From Strigamia acuminata (lineage: Eukaryota; Arthropoda; Chilopoda; Geophilomorpha; Linotaeniidae), in assembly GCA_949358305.1 (NCBI GenBank), contig OX442314.1, forward strand, positions 45,826,581 to 45,890,580: a DNA stretch of 64,000 nt, written 5' to 3'. A program made the position numbers and the translations under genes. Below, piece after piece: positions 40,901-51,422 of this stretch. Each line of letters starts with the position of its first letter. The stretch's first letter is position 1. The notes beneath the pieces were generated by a model that was not told the origin of the DNA, did no database searches, and saw nothing but the letters and a program-made list of their open reading frames with translations.

Positions 40901-42919
40901 AAATATTAATGACATTTTAATTTCGAAAATTCTTCACCAAATAACAAATCATGTTGCAAAACGCAACCAGGGTCTCTAATGGATTAATTGCATAATAATA
41001 ATTAAAATACACGGTCGAGGGGGCGACATAAAAAGTCCATTGCACTTGCCCGTCCACGGAAAAATTAATATTTTCATTACATAGGTATAGTGCGACCTCG
41101 TAAATATTTCACCAATGGCGAAGACAAAGCGTAGTCCATTTAATGCACCCAGCCAACAACGAAACAATAGCACCGGCTTTTTATTAAACACACCAAAATA
41201 CTCTTCCTTCTTCATTATTAAACTGTTTTCATTAATTTTTCTTTCAAACTTGACCACAACAGGGCAATAACCCTTTGATTCACCAGAAACCAGGGTTGGT
41301 CCAATTTTTTTTTTGGAAAAATAATTATCATAATTTCACACATTTATGTAATTAAATATTTGAATTACGTTAACTAGTATGCGGAGTTTTTGTACTAAAT
41401 TTGTTCCCAGTCAAGCCCTGTGAGGGTCTGTGGTTTTTAAATATACTCAGCACTGAAAGGGTTAAAGAAGACTATCGCAAGAATTTCAACATCGATGTAA
41501 ATAACGTGTCAAACTCCCTGCCCCATAGATATTGATTCTTTGAGTTGGAATTTGCATCCACAGCGGTTGGTTTGGGATATAAACATATATCAATCATCCA
41601 ATAAAGTGTTTATAGTGTCTGAAACAATGACCTGGTTTGTGTAGCGTGACTCTCTCATAATCAATTCAATTAAAAGTTCTCCACCCAACCAATTTTGACC
41701 CCAAATAATTCATTTTTCTACAAAATTTCAATTTTTTCTGCAAAGTTTCAATTTTTTCTGCAAAGTTTCAATTTTTTCTGCAAATTTTCAATTTTTTCTG
41801 CAAATTTTCATTTTTTTCTGCAAATTTTCAATTTTTTCTGCAAATTTTCAATTTTTTTCTGCAAATTTTCAAGTTTTTTTCTGCAAATTTTCAATTTTTG
41901 CTGCAAATTTTCAATTGTTGCTGCAAATTTTCAATTTTTTCTGCAAATTTTCAATTTTTTCTGCAAATTTTCAATTTTTTCTGCAAATTTTCAATTTTTT
42001 CTGCAAATTTTCAATTTTTTCTGCAAATTTTCAATTTTTTCTGCAAATTTTCAATTTTTTCTGCAAATTTTCAATTTTTTCTGCAAATTTTCAATTTTTT
42101 CTGCAAATTTTCAATTTTTTCTGCAAATTTTCAATTTTTTCTGCAAATTTTCAATTTTTTCTGCAAATTTTCAATTTTTTCTGCAAATTTTCAATTTTTT
42201 CTGCAAATTTTCAATTTTTTCTGCAAATTTCCAATTTTTTCCCCAAATAATTCATTTTTCTGCAAATTTTCAACTTTTTTTCCCAAAAAATTCATTTTTC
42301 TTCAAATTTTCAATTTTTCCCCCAAAAAATTTTGCAAATCTTGCCGCAACAAAAATAAAAATAAAAATAAATAAATTTAACAGCAATTTTTATATCTTTT
42401 CTCTGGATTTCCTCCCCATTCACAGTACCAATGGTGGCATGGAATTCGTCACATACCCTCATTTTATTGACTATAGGGGAAAAATACGAGAACTTAATAT
42501 ACCAAGATAAAAGCCAAAAAAAAAAAAAAAAACATTAATATCCAGAACCAAATAATCTCATTAACCCACCAAACTCATCACTTCCCCTACTTTTTCCCTT
42601 CCCAATCCCATCTCCCAAATCCGACTGCTCATCTTTCCCCATCCCTCTTCAATTGAAGTGCATTGGACAACACTAGAACTGCTGGACCGTCGAAATGCAG
42701 TTAATGGCTCTTGACTGCTAATCTCGACCAAGGTCAAAACAATAGCCCCAAATCTCTAATTGATTACAGATACATTCGATTGTGCACTCGAGATAAATCA
42801 ATTAAATTTTTAAAAGCGAAAAAATAAAAAATAAAAATTATGTTTCGACACTTACTTTGAAGTAAAAAGTGTAGTTGGAGAAGGAGGGCGAATTGAAGTA
42901 TCCTCGCATAACCCTTCAT
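28439..42919 (-). CDS. Pvr: PDGF/VEGF receptor-like tyrosine kinase (Pvr)
   Basis: Twenty coding exons (high to low): 42919-42856, 37146-37007, 36808-36622, 36552-36413, 35306-35147, 34620-34519, 34454-34405, 33940-33766, 33707-33517, 33419-33311, 33256-33147, 33075-32925, 32647-32540, 32474-32174, 32112-31872, 31810-31688, 31627-31557, 31497-31357, 31295-31190, 28960-28439. They total 3192 nt (1063 aa) and every junction keeps phase with GT..AG. Order: signal peptide, four Ig-type domains, TM, split kinase, tyrosine-rich tail. This class binds PDGF/VEGF-like ligands and in flies guides haemocyte survival and cell migration. Drosophila Pvr has seven Ig domains, so this ectodomain is short. 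Intron 1 is 5.7 kb and the last intron 2.2 kb, both repeat-rich. Confidence 0.9.
29241..29925. repeat. 20-bp minisatellite (AATTTTTGGTCCAAAAGATT)
   Basis: About 34 nearly perfect units; main variants are GGTGC for GGTCC and AAAAAATT for AAAAGATT. Non-coding. Confidence 0.95.
29930..30510. repeat. 21-bp minisatellite (TTCATTTCTTGGACCAAAAA)
   Basis: About 27 units sharing GGACCAAAA with the preceding array, so one may derive from the other. Overlapping long ORFs on both strands ([21 protein letters not shown] repeats) are products of the 21-bp periodicity and not genes. Confidence 0.95.
31190..32647 (-). CDS. Pvr: Pvr kinase-domain exons (13-19)
   Basis: Exon 13 carries the Gly-rich loop LGQGAFGRV (residues 530-538) and the ATP-binding lysine in VAVK (K559). 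Exon 14 runs from the C-helix ([10 protein letters not shown]) to the start of the kinase insert. Exon 15 continues the insert ([18 protein letters not shown]) and resumes with [17 protein letters not shown]. Exon 16 has HRDLAARN (from residue 746) and DFG (D766). Exons 17-19 give [25 protein letters not shown] and [12 protein letters not shown]. All catalytic residues are present, so an active receptor tyrosine kinase is expected. The insert separating the lobes is typical of the PDGFR/VEGFR class. Confidence 0.93.
32683..32900. repeat. ACCAGCTGCCC dispersed repeat inside Pvr intron 12
   Basis: Related to 9119-9480 and 16,043-16,420 (ACCAGCTGCCC start, CAGGTGGAGCTG, GAGAACCACTGCTTAATGTTG). 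It occupies most of the 277-bp intron between exons 12 and 13, close to the acceptor of exon 13. Confidence 0.6.
32925..33256 (-). CDS. Pvr: Pvr transmembrane and juxtamembrane exons (11-12)
   Basis: Exon 11 (33256-33147) encodes the single TM helix, [18 protein letters not shown] at about residues 449-471, followed by basic KFICKER. Exon 12 (33075-32925) encodes the juxtamembrane region with two tyrosines or fewer, including [19 protein letters not shown], the conserved lead-in to the kinase of class III/V receptors. Confidence 0.9.
33311..37146 (-). CDS. Pvr: Pvr ectodomain exons (2-10), four Ig-type domains
   Basis: Cysteine pairs mark the domains: WTLQC with YTCHY (exons 2-3), VIPCLP with HFKCRG (4-5), LTCSIV with YSCSIS (6-8) and LTCRSF with YSCRIE (9-10). 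Domain 2 has the VEGFR-like signature RRGFIIS. Several N-x-S/T sites are present. Exon 7 is only 50 nt ([10 protein letters not shown]). Two to four Ig domains fewer than fly or vertebrate VEGFR-class receptors; I found no further Ig-coding exons in the introns, though a missed exon in intron 4 or 5 is possible. Confidence 0.85.
34778..34833. repeat. Perfect 24-bp inverted repeat (hairpin) in Pvr intron 5
   Basis: ACCAAATTTAAAAATACTGC.. (24 nt, 34778-34801) pairs perfectly with 34810-34833 around an 8-nt loop. About 40 bp away is a near-perfect direct duplication (34,869 and 34,924) of GTGTTGCTTTTACGTCCAAC plus AGATGGCRCTG. Confidence 0.85.
35640..36130. repeat. Degenerate AT-rich tandem repeat in Pvr intron 4
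   Basis: Imperfect units of about 25-31 bp built on AAACTTCAAATTTTGCCAAA and ATTTTCCATTAA. It fills about half of the intron between exons 4 and 5. Confidence 0.8.
37543..38130. repeat. Three tandem copies of a ~200-bp unit in Pvr intron 1
   Basis: Copies start near 37,543, 37,748 and 37,949 with AAATATATTTTACAATATAT and each contains TTTACACTAATCAACTGGAA and ATTGGTGATAAAAG. Differences are substitutions and short indels. No ORF. Confidence 0.85.
38131..39944. other. Pvr intron 1, no gene seen
   Basis: A GC-richer patch at 38,470-38,720 (AAAGGGGGGCGAGGGGGGC) gives short ORFs without domains; the rest is AT-rich with poly-T runs at 39,010-39,110. A small antisense or intronic transcript cannot be excluded. 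Confidence 0.5.
39945..40440. repeat. ~20-bp minisatellite (CCTAAAATTGGATTTTTGTG)
   Basis: About 24 units of 18-21 bp with variable T-run length, in Pvr intron 1. Confidence 0.9.
40441..41700. other. Pvr intron 1, unassigned
   Basis: Contains a C/A-rich stretch (40,500-40,870) and sequence around 41,390-41,640 resembling transposon edge DNA (AGCACTGAAAGGGTTAAAG). No ORF with recognisable content. Confidence 0.45.
41707..42320. repeat. 20-bp minisatellite (CTGCAAATTTTCAATTTTTT)
   Basis: About 29 units; 41,941-42,220 is nearly invariant and in perfect 20-bp register. Long ORFs here ([13 protein letters not shown] repeats) are artefacts of the array. Confidence 0.95.
42856..42919 (-). CDS. Pvr: Pvr first coding exon: signal peptide
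   Basis: ATG at 42919-42917; [20 protein letters not shown] then Q and A|GTAAGT (phase 1), which joins exon 2 as [12 protein letters not shown]. Hydrophobic core and length fit a secretory signal. It is the only ATG-led hydrophobic exon in the 6 kb upstream with matching phase and a clean donor, and it abuts a CpG-rich region. Confidence 0.8.
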
Positions 42920-42949
42920 GTCGACCCTTTCTCTCCGATTCCTAAAGAG

Positions 42950-43250
42950 TAATGTGTTTAAGGCGCCACGAGTGATGACATCACTGTAAAGTCTGGGCGG
43001 TCGAACAAGTGTCGTCCTGTGCGAAGTGCGGAGTGGAGCGGGGGCGGGAGAGACGGGGTGGGCAAGAAAATGGCACGCGCCGGCGGGCGCTCGGTCGGCT
43101 TGCGCGCGGGCGAAACGTAGGCTGTTTTCCGGCAAAACAAGCCGATCTCATGTCCGCATCACTGAGGAGGATGAGTGGGAGGAGGCTTAGCAATACAGAG
43201 CGCGCGCACTCGTGCGATCACGTGATGCGGAGCGATGGAAAGTCCTGAGG
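42950..43250 (-). promoter_or_regulatory. CpG-rich putative Pvr promoter/5' UTR
   Basis: GC- and CpG-dense stretch (CGCGCGGGCG, GCGCGCACTCG, CGTGATGCGG) in an AT-rich setting, immediately upstream of the first coding exon. Short ORFs on both strands come from base composition. No TATA box is clear on the minus strand. Confidence 0.5.
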
Positions 43251-44514
43251 ATCTTCTGGTGGCGTTTTGCATGGGATATGTACAGTGGTGTCGGTTTGGG
43301 CGTTGCTGGCAATTTGAATAAATAAATATTCAGAAATAAAAATTATATTTGTATGAAAAAAAATAAAAAAAATAAAAAAAAAATTTTTTAAGAGGTCAGG
43401 GAGAATTGATCTGTTTTGTTGTTCAGTTTTCCTTGACCAGAGAACAGTCTGTTTGTCACAAAGAACAAGAAACAGCACTTTTACTAACTTTCGTTTTTAT
43501 TTTTTTTTATTTTTTATTTTTTGTGATTGTATCTCTCAGTTTCAATTTGTATAACTTTAAATTTAAAGGAGTTGGGAAAATGTGAATTAAAAATACTATC
43601 AACTATTAATTAATTAATTAAGTTAATTTAATTTATCAAATTTATCAAATTTATTCAATTAATTAAATTTATTCTGTCAATTAATTTAATTTATTCTGTC
43701 AATTAATTTAATTTATTTATTTTTCTTATTTATTTTACACATTTTCTTATTTATTTTACACATTTTCTTATTTATTTTACACATTTTCTTATTTATTTTA
43801 CACATTTTCTTATTTATTTTACACATTTTCTTATTTATTTTACTCATTTTATTTATTTTTTTCATTTATTTTACGCATTATATTTATTTTTCTTATTTAT
43901 TTTACTCATTTTATTTATTTTTCTCATTTATTTTACTCATTTTATTTATTTTTCTTATTTATTTTACTCATTTTATTTATTTTTCTCATTTATTTCACTC
44001 ATTTTATCTATTTTTCTTATTTATTTCACTCATTTTATGTATTTTCCTATTTATTTTACTCATTTTATTTATTTATTTCATTTTCCTTGCCTAGAAAGCC
44101 ATAAATGAAGGTGGCATCCCAAAAGTCATTTCCGAATGCAGATGCTCCACGAGTTAATCAACAAGTTAAAAAAAAACCCAATGAAAAATTTAACCATTTA
44201 TCTGTGTCTTTTTATTGCCGAAACTTCTGTTTCGTGCGTAGAAAACACAACCCTCACAAACAGCCATTTTCCCAGCACAAAACTCGTGTCAATTTGTGCA
44301 TCATGGTCAGACCTTTCAGACCCTCAGTGCATTATGGATATTGCAATTTTATCACGGCCACTCTTGTCTAATTGCACTTTTCCAGCTTGTTATGACCACT
44401 GGAGATATTTTATACCTTGTGTTTTTTAATTCCATCAGTGACTGCTTAAATCGATAAATCGTCCCCAACTATTAAACATCACTACACATTATTATTATTA
44501 ACTTTATTCCCCTT
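43251..44514. other. Intergenic AT-rich DNA with a 21-bp tandem repeat
   Basis: 43,725-44,090 consists of units of CTTATTTATTTTACACATTTT (six perfect copies, then variants ACTCATTTTATTTATTTTT). The rest has no gene I can support. Confidence 0.7.
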
Positions 44515-44665
44515 CAACGGTGTGAGTGTTCGGATGGACACCGCGTGGGGAGGGCCACGAGATGCCGGACGCAACACCCACGATGAAATAAACCACGAAA
44601 TACACAAAAGACACAAGTTTAGTTTTGGTTATGGCGTTATTGAAGTCAACGGCGCACTCCGGAGC
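44515..44665 (-). repeat. Diverged dispersed repeat, reverse orientation
   Basis: Shares GTGAGTGTTCGGATGGAC, CGATGAAATAAACCACGAAA and TAGTTTTGGTTAT with the reverse strand of about 800-915, so it belongs to the ACCAGCTGCCC-type family's right half. Confidence 0.6.
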
Positions 44666-44689
44666 ACGATAACCTTTGAAATAAAAATA

Positions 44690-44805
44690 AAATAAAATAA
44701 ATAAAAATAAAAATAAATAAAAATAAAAATAAAAATAAAAATAAATAAAAATAAAAATAAATAAAAATAAAAATAAAAATAAATAAAAATAAAAATAAAA
44801 TTAAA
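44690..44805. repeat. AAATAA/AAAATA simple repeat
   Basis: Pure A/T runs of AAATAAAAAT; the minus-strand FYF/YLF ORF is an artefact. Confidence 0.85.
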
Positions 44806-46414
44806 AATCTCCACGATGTAAATTCAAAAAAAAATATATTTTTAAAAAATAATTGTATTTTCTAATTCTGGTTGTGTTGCGAGCAGCTTGTAAATCAATC
44901 CCTTGCCATGATTAATGCGCAGAAACAAGAAAGAAACGTGGTCACTGATCGAATGCATGAATGCTGGTTGCTGCGCCACTAAATTAATGGCTTTAAATCT
45001 TCGGATCAAGGCCTTAATGAGAAGAAAAATGTTCCTTTTTTTCCTCTTAAAAGAAACTCGAATCCATTTTTTTTCTTTCTTATTTTAATTTAACGAGATT
45101 CCACATTTCCAAGATATTTATTTATTTCGTTGGGATAAAAAATATGACAAATCGCGATCAATAGAGCCACGACGACACTGGATTGGAAAATGGGCAAATT
45201 CCGGAAGAAAAGAGCGTGACTCACTGTTGTTGTCCGTTAGAGTTGGAAAAAAATGTATATATCACTCAGATTCGGATATTCCCAGCACTCAAAAACACAC
45301 CAATGGGTTTTGTGGAACTTATTATTAAATCTCGGATTGTCAGTCGAATCCAATCATGAAATCATTTTACTGTGCAGGGGGATCGAGGGAATGACAGTTG
45401 GAGATAATTTTGAGCGATGGGATTGCTGCGAGTAAATTGTATTTGTAAAAAATAAATGTGTGTGTTCTTTTTTGGCACATTTATTAGATATTTTGTCATT
45501 GACCTTGACCGATGGGAATTCCCTCCCAGTCATTCTTGTGAGCATGCCAAAAAGTAAGCATGTTTTGATAGGGGGAGACAATATTTCATTAAATGTAGGT
45601 TTGTTGAATAGGTCATGTTATTTCAAGGAAGGATTAAGTGACTCTTGATTCAAAGGAAGTGAATAAAAAAAATTAATTTTTTTCTAAAAAAAAATTATTA
45701 TTAAAATTTTTATTTCATGATTTTTCATTCAATTAATTAATATTTTAAAATTTGTAGAAAAAAAAAATATTTTTAAAATTTTTAATACTTTTTTTTTTTT
45801 TTTTTTTTAATTTTCTCTTGAAAATTTCCAAGTTTGAAATAATATTTTTTTTTTATATCACATTTATTTGTTTACAACTATTTCAAGCCTATATGGTGCC
45901 ACAACTCGGCTTTGACGATTTGTTGCTATGAGAAACGGGACTGTCAATTTTGTAATGAAAGGGTGGATTAAAGACTTTAAAGTTTATGAAAGTCTACCAA
46001 CAAAAAAAAAATAAAAAATAAAAATAAATAAATAAAAATAAAAAACTTTTACACAGTAATGTGCAATGAACTCCTGAAAATGTTCACATGAGTTTATATA
46101 AAATCAAGATTTTCCACCGCTCACGTAATAGTCGTAAACATTTTGTCATGGCAAAAACATCGATCAGCTTTTATATTTTTCAAGCAAACAAAAACAGCTT
46201 AAAGAACAAATGCACTGGGTGTGTTTTCATCAAATTCTCTAAGGAAACAATATAAAAAACCCTAAGCCAGGACAGCTGACTGCCCAAACGTATGAAATGG
46301 TTTGAGTTTTTACAATCCAAGTTTATACGACAAAACTTTCGTCGAATTACTGCCGGCAGAGCTAGTGTAAAGCAGTGGATACATGAAACTACATGATTAC
46401 ACTCAGGGCAAAAC
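44806..46414. other. Intergenic, no gene seen
   Basis: AT-rich with homopolymers. The ORFs at about 45,253-45,650 have no domain, signal peptide or splice context. Confidence 0.45.
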
Positions 46415-46830
46415 ATACGACTTATCGTCAGAGCTTCGTCCTGTGCAGCCAATCAGGACAGAGGATTAAGCAAGGTCTCTTTGTGGCTTGACGGCCATCT
46501 TACAAGTTAGACATAGTTCGATTTCCAGTCCCAGGCTGGCTGGTTGTGAGAGCTCTAGAGAGAAGGTGACAATGGCGGCTGCCATCGCAACAAGAGGCAA
46601 GATCGCTCCCAAGTCCCATGTGGTCTTTGACCACGTGGTCGGTGGTTCGACTGGGTTAGGTCGACCTAGGCGATAACACACTGAACGCGCAACCTCTAGA
46701 CAACTACGAATAAAGATTATATCAATCCAAACTGTGTGTTCTCTTGTGTTGTTTTTAATCGTGAATGGTGTCCAAACTCCCGATGGTCCTCCCCTGGCCA
46801 TGAGGCGACCGACCGCCACTCACAAATGTA
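46415..46830 (-). repeat. Dispersed LTR-like repeat, full copy
   Basis: Reverse-strand copy of the family at 25,062-25,148 plus 26,219-26,535 and of 22,612-22,740. It contains AAGATTATATCAATCC.. and CGCCTAGGTC (reverse-complemented) and a TTTATTCG poly(A)-like motif. It serves as the empty site that defines the 25,149-26,214 insertion. Ends are not defined; it may itself be a solo LTR. Confidence 0.7.
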
Positions 46831-48194
46831 CAAGTAAACAATTTTCAAAATATAACCAAACTAGCAACAGATTTGCATTTTAATCATGCTGGACAATCGT
46901 TATAATAAATTTATTTCCCACTATTTTAAAAAAAAAATATATTCAAATTTCAATTTCTCAATGTATTGTGTTGTCTCTCCGGAAAAAAAATAAACAGTTT
47001 CCCCCGTATAAACTTAAGCTTTATTTTTCAAGTTTCTTCCGCTGTATTATATATTTTTTCCTTTCCAACCCCAGAGTGCTTTCTCCACCAGCAATTTATA
47101 GCCAAGCTTACTATTGATGGGAATGGTGACTGCAATGGCTGAACTTTTAACGCTCAAACTTGTTCTGCACTTAAGACGCACTTTGTCTCAAGAAGCGAAA
47201 CAAATCTTAAAAAAAAAAAAAAAATTTCTTTCAATCAGAACCTTAAAGTTGAATTGTAAAAAAACCGTACACTATTTGATATTAATTTTCCATTGCACCT
47301 ACGATCTGATTACACACAACTTCAATTTCCCAGAGCTGTTTTTACGATTTAATCGCACCCGGCTTCCTCATTTCCGCGTTACATCACCCCTTTAAAGTTA
47401 TCAATAATAATAACTTGCATTCCTGCACGTAATAAGTGCCCCCGTGCCCTATAGAAATTTATGACATGTTTGGACTGGGCTGCCTTTCGACGTCTGCCAT
47501 CCGAAAGATGCATTCACGATCCGCGCAAACCACCAAGAAATAAAATTCGGTTTCCGCTGCCTTTTCGAGCATTTCAATTTGGCATTTAAGCGGGAGCAGT
47601 GCGCGAGTAATGAAAGAAAGTGGAATTATGAAAGTGACGTGTTGTCACGCAGAAAATGCATTTATACCTATGGCATGTCGAATGAAGTTGTGCAGTTTGG
47701 AGAGGGAATTTGTCTCATGCTGACGACGCGTGAAGCATTTGACCTTGCTGGGGTCTTCGGTTGATTTGATGTTAATCCCGAATCCCTCTGCACTATGTTT
47801 TTAGTTCAGGGAAAATAATTTTTTCTCTTAATTTGTCTTGAATTTATGTTTGGCTTGTGCTAATCAGTCGTTTCACGTCTACAAAACTTTACCTTGGGCT
47901 AAACCCTGGATAAAGCAAAAGAATTGTGGTGATCTCGAATTATTTGTGAAATAAAATATTATCACCACTCAAGAATATTTTATATTTCTTGTATTTCTTA
48001 ATTAATTTGGTTTAGCACTCGACAAACCAAGTCATGTGACTAGGGGGTGTAAAACCCCCCAAACACCTTAGACAAATGAGAAAGGAACATTACACCAGTA
48101 CTAGTTCTAATGCTGTACACAGATCCGTCCTTTGGTTTTGCGCGCCATCTAGTAGCAACATTCGGCTCTACGGCATTATTTCAGACAAACAAAA
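46831..48194. other. Intergenic, no gene seen
   Basis: Short ORFs at 47,114-47,395 and 47,579-47,764 lack domains or splice context. Around 47,430-47,770 base composition is more balanced and would deserve a comparison with transcripts. Confidence 0.4.
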
Positions 48195-48350
48195 AACAAA
48201 AAACGACCAAAACCAATTAAAACCGATCAAAATCAATTAAAACTGATCAAAATCAATTAAAACTGATCAAAATCAATTAAAACTGATCAAAATCAATTAA
48301 AACAGACCAAAATCGATTAAAACCAACCAAAATCAATAAAATAAACGACC
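48195..48350. repeat. 20-bp tandem repeat (AAAATCAATTAAAACTGATC)
   Basis: About seven units with small changes at both ends. Confidence 0.9.
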
Positions 48351-48829
48351 AAAATTGTCTCGGACAATTCAATGCTTGTCCGAAACAAAGGCCCAACTCT
48401 CTCAGTAACGTCATTTCCGCCAGACGGTTTGGTGAGAGCCTTCAAGCAGGCGTCATATCCCTTTATCATTCGTCTAAGATTAAACAAGAATAAGAATAAA
48501 ACTCCACTTTATGATGATAAAGTAACAAATGGACTCTTCTGGACCTAGTTGTGAAAATCGAGTGATTTTACGTGTTAAATAAACTATTGTTTAAATTGCT
48601 ATTTGTACTTCCATTTTCCACTTTAATGTGTTATTGCTTTATATTGATATTTTACCATTTACAATTGAATTCAGTAATTTTGATATTGTTGTTGTATTTC
48701 TCATTTTTATGCTTCAATATGTTTTATTTGGGTTACAACACCTGGCGCGGAAAGAATAAGCGCGGAAAAAAATTCCGCGTTTATTCAGTCCGCGGCCGAT
48801 CATTCAGCGCCTGTTCAGTTGTGGTAATG

Positions 48830-50407
48830 CCCATATGGTCGCAAAATATATTGCAATATATTTCGAAAAAAACGGAAATGTATGCCAATATATTTTGAAA
48901 TGTATTTACAATCGTCATACATTTTGAAATATATTTCTGAATATATTTCAAATACATTCTAAATTATATTCTAAATGAAATACATTTCAAAATACATTTT
49001 AAAAGACATTGTATTTACAATATATTTCAAAATACATTGGATAGTACATTCCAAAATACATTTTAAAACACATTGTAATTGCAATATATTTCAAAATACA
49101 TCAAAGGCCGGGTGCACATATTGTAAATTGTTCTATCGGTGGAGAAAAAGTAGCATTCCGGGCGATTGTAGCGTGGATCGAATGGATAAAACAAGCATGT
49201 TCGTCCTGATAGGTTTTTTTTTATTGTTTTCTATGTCGTAATGTGGTCCAAAAATTATGAAACCAAGTTCATTAGAAAGAGAATGAAAATCTGCACAAGC
49301 CTGTATATTTTTTAATTCGGTTCAGTCGGGAAAAAGAACCGATTCGGGCCATATTAGCGACCGAACGGGATAATTTGGTGCAAAATTTGGATTCGACCAC
49401 GAAAAAAACCAAAATTTGAAAAAACGACCGATTGGATTGTTTAATACATGTTTCCAGTGTAGAAAAATCCGCTGAAAACGATGGTGTCAATACCTTTTTG
49501 ATTGGAATTATGGTTGGCTTTTTATTAGCAAAAGTCGATCTTATTTGGATAAAAAAGGAGGAGAAAATAGTGAAAGCTACCGATAGATGGCGGGCTTTTC
49601 AAAATGGCGTTACAAATGGCTGGATGGTGTGTGGCTGTTTTAAAAATTATAGTAACTGAATGGTTGTCACTTAATTTACTACCCTTTGGTTTTCGCCTAT
49701 TTTGCTTAAACAATTAAATCAAATATATCATTTAAATCAACTTGAATAAAAAAGTTGCTAAACATTCCTTCATTTTCCATTTTAATTTTGTGATTTTAAC
49801 ATTCACGCACCAGGATAATTGAGGTGGGTTTAGATATCCACCTCCATATGAAATTGTATCAAAATTTCAACCAAGGTATTGAATTCTCTCTGCTTTATCT
49901 TGTGCTAATGACTTTGGATAAAAGTTGAATAAATAAAAATGGTGGGTGCTTGCAGGTGCTGGTGATGGCTGCTGTCGGCTATTGGGTTGGGGTTTGGTTT
50001 GGAGTTTTGGTTGGGTTGGGGTTTGGTTTGGTTTAGTTTGGGTTATATAATTTTGCAAAAATGTGTATTTTTGGTTTTGATTTAGTTTGGTTTTTGTGAC
50101 AAAAATGATTTGCGGGTGAACAGCTATATTTTGAAATATATTTAAAAAAACATTCTGGAATATATTTTAGGATACATTTCGAAATATATTCTGGAATATA
50201 TTTCCAAATACATTTAAAAATACATTTAGGAATATATTTTCGAATATAATTCTAAATATATTTTAGAATATATTTCAACATACATCTTAAAATATATTTT
50301 GGAATATATTTTGGAGTATATTTTGGAGTCCCAATTTCCATATATTTTGTGATATATTTTGAAATATTTGAAAATGTATTTCAAAATGTATTTTCCGACC
50401 ATATGGG
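48830..50407. mobile_element. 1.58-kb element with CCCATATGGTCG inverted termini
   Basis: 12-bp perfect TIRs at 48,830-48,841 and 50,396-50,407. Both subterminal regions (48,840-49,100 and 50,120-50,395) are packed with inverted copies of AATATATTTTGAAATGTATT-like repeats, suggesting transposase-binding arrays. The interior (49,100-50,120) has no recognisable protein. Target duplication not clear. Confidence 0.6.
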
Positions 50408-50445
50408 TGAGAATTCCGCGCTCAGGCAATTCAAGAACTGACTAA

Positions 50446-51300
50446 AGCATAGTACTCATGAGCACTTTCCTATGGCGGAAATCAGTCTGCCCACAAAAGT
50501 TTTGCCAACAGAAAATATTGGTACTCACACTTTTCATTCCTGTCTTGGAATGTCTGTGAGATGACCTCTATCCCACAGAAAAATTACATTTCTGGCAGGT
50601 CAATGCAGCGGAAAGCCAACCTTCGTTTCCAAGCACAGAAACTTCTGTTGGCAAACAAAATAATGACCGATCGTAATCGGTCTTTAATATTTGTGACCGG
50701 TCGTACTTTTCTTGACCGGTAGCGTTTTTTTTAACCGGTTACAAAAATGGCAGCACTTACTTCTGACAACAGCATGGATCGAGGCATGGATCCAATTCAA
50801 CCCAAAAAGAAATGGGAAATGGAAAATATTTTTACTCACATCAACATGAAAACGTCTTTTACTAGCACGTTCTTTCAGATAAGGCCTCACCCAAAACCGC
50901 TTGCTTTTTAATTTTGTTTTTATTTTTGCTTTCTCGATATCAGTAAGTAATGACATAATCACAACAATATCTTGAATAAACTCATTTTCGCTAGAATCAT
51001 TATCTTCCATCATTGTTACAATCTGTTGTTCAGATGCACTATTACGGCTGTTGCACGAGCTGCTGCGAATGAAATCTGGCATCCATTTTAGTCAAAAGTC
51101 GCCGACAGGTGGCGCTAATATTTGCCATTCATTCCTTTCTGTTGCTTAGGGTTGTGAGTACTGTAAAAAGTCTGGTGTGACAGACTTCTACATATTCTGC
51201 CACTAGGTGATTCTGTCATGTGATTCTGTCATAGCTATACACACAGAAAAGTCTGTGGGGATACAGTTCTGCTGGCAAATGATCTTATGAGTACTAGGCT
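50446..51300. mobile_element. PIF/Harbinger-like non-autonomous element
   Basis: Flanked by TAA on both sides (50443-50445, 51301-51303), the 3-bp target typical of PIF/Harbinger. Ends are inverted: AGCATAGTACTCAT at left, ATGAGTACTAGGCT at right. It carries a transposase-like exon on the minus strand and interrupts one arm of the foldback element. Confidence 0.75.
50684..51082 (-). pseudogene. Harbinger-type transposase N-terminal fragment
   Basis: 132-codon ORF containing SKRFWVRPYLKERASKRRFH, resembling the conserved (R)R-WVRP-L-R entry to the Harbinger nuclease. A donor-like GTGAGT follows HVD (about 50,839), so downstream residues are probably intron read-through. The DDE catalytic domain is absent. 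Confidence 0.5.
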
Positions 51301-51422
51301 TAAGCGCGGAATGGTGTGCGGTAGGGAATTCCGCGCTTAGTCAGTTCTGGAATTGCCTGAGCGCGGAATGGTGTGCTATAGAGAATTCCGCTAGGAGACG
51401 GGAGGAGGAAGGGGGCTTTTAG

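Larger units (their letters stand above)
48740..51395. mobile_element. GCGCGGAAT-module foldback element, hosting two insertions
   Basis: Left part (48,740-48,800) contains GCGCGGAA..GCGCGGAA-AAAA-TTCCGCG. Right part holds a 42-bp arm ATTCCGCGCTCAGGCAATTC..GCGCGGAAT (50,411-50,445 continued at 51,301) and its reverse complement (51,324-51,367), one mismatch apart when the PIF insertion is removed. Each arm also starts and ends with the inverse module ATTCCGCGC/GCGCGGAAT. Confidence 0.55.

Noticed and set aside
41695-42510. 271-aa [11 protein letters not shown]-repeat ORF
   Set aside because: Artefact of a 20-bp AT-rich tandem repeat in Pvr intron 1; three overlapping frames show the same pattern.
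42958-43248. Arg/Pro-rich ORFs on both strands near the Pvr start
   Set aside because: Explained by high GC and CpG content; the spliced signal exon at 42,856-42,919 accounts for the gene start.
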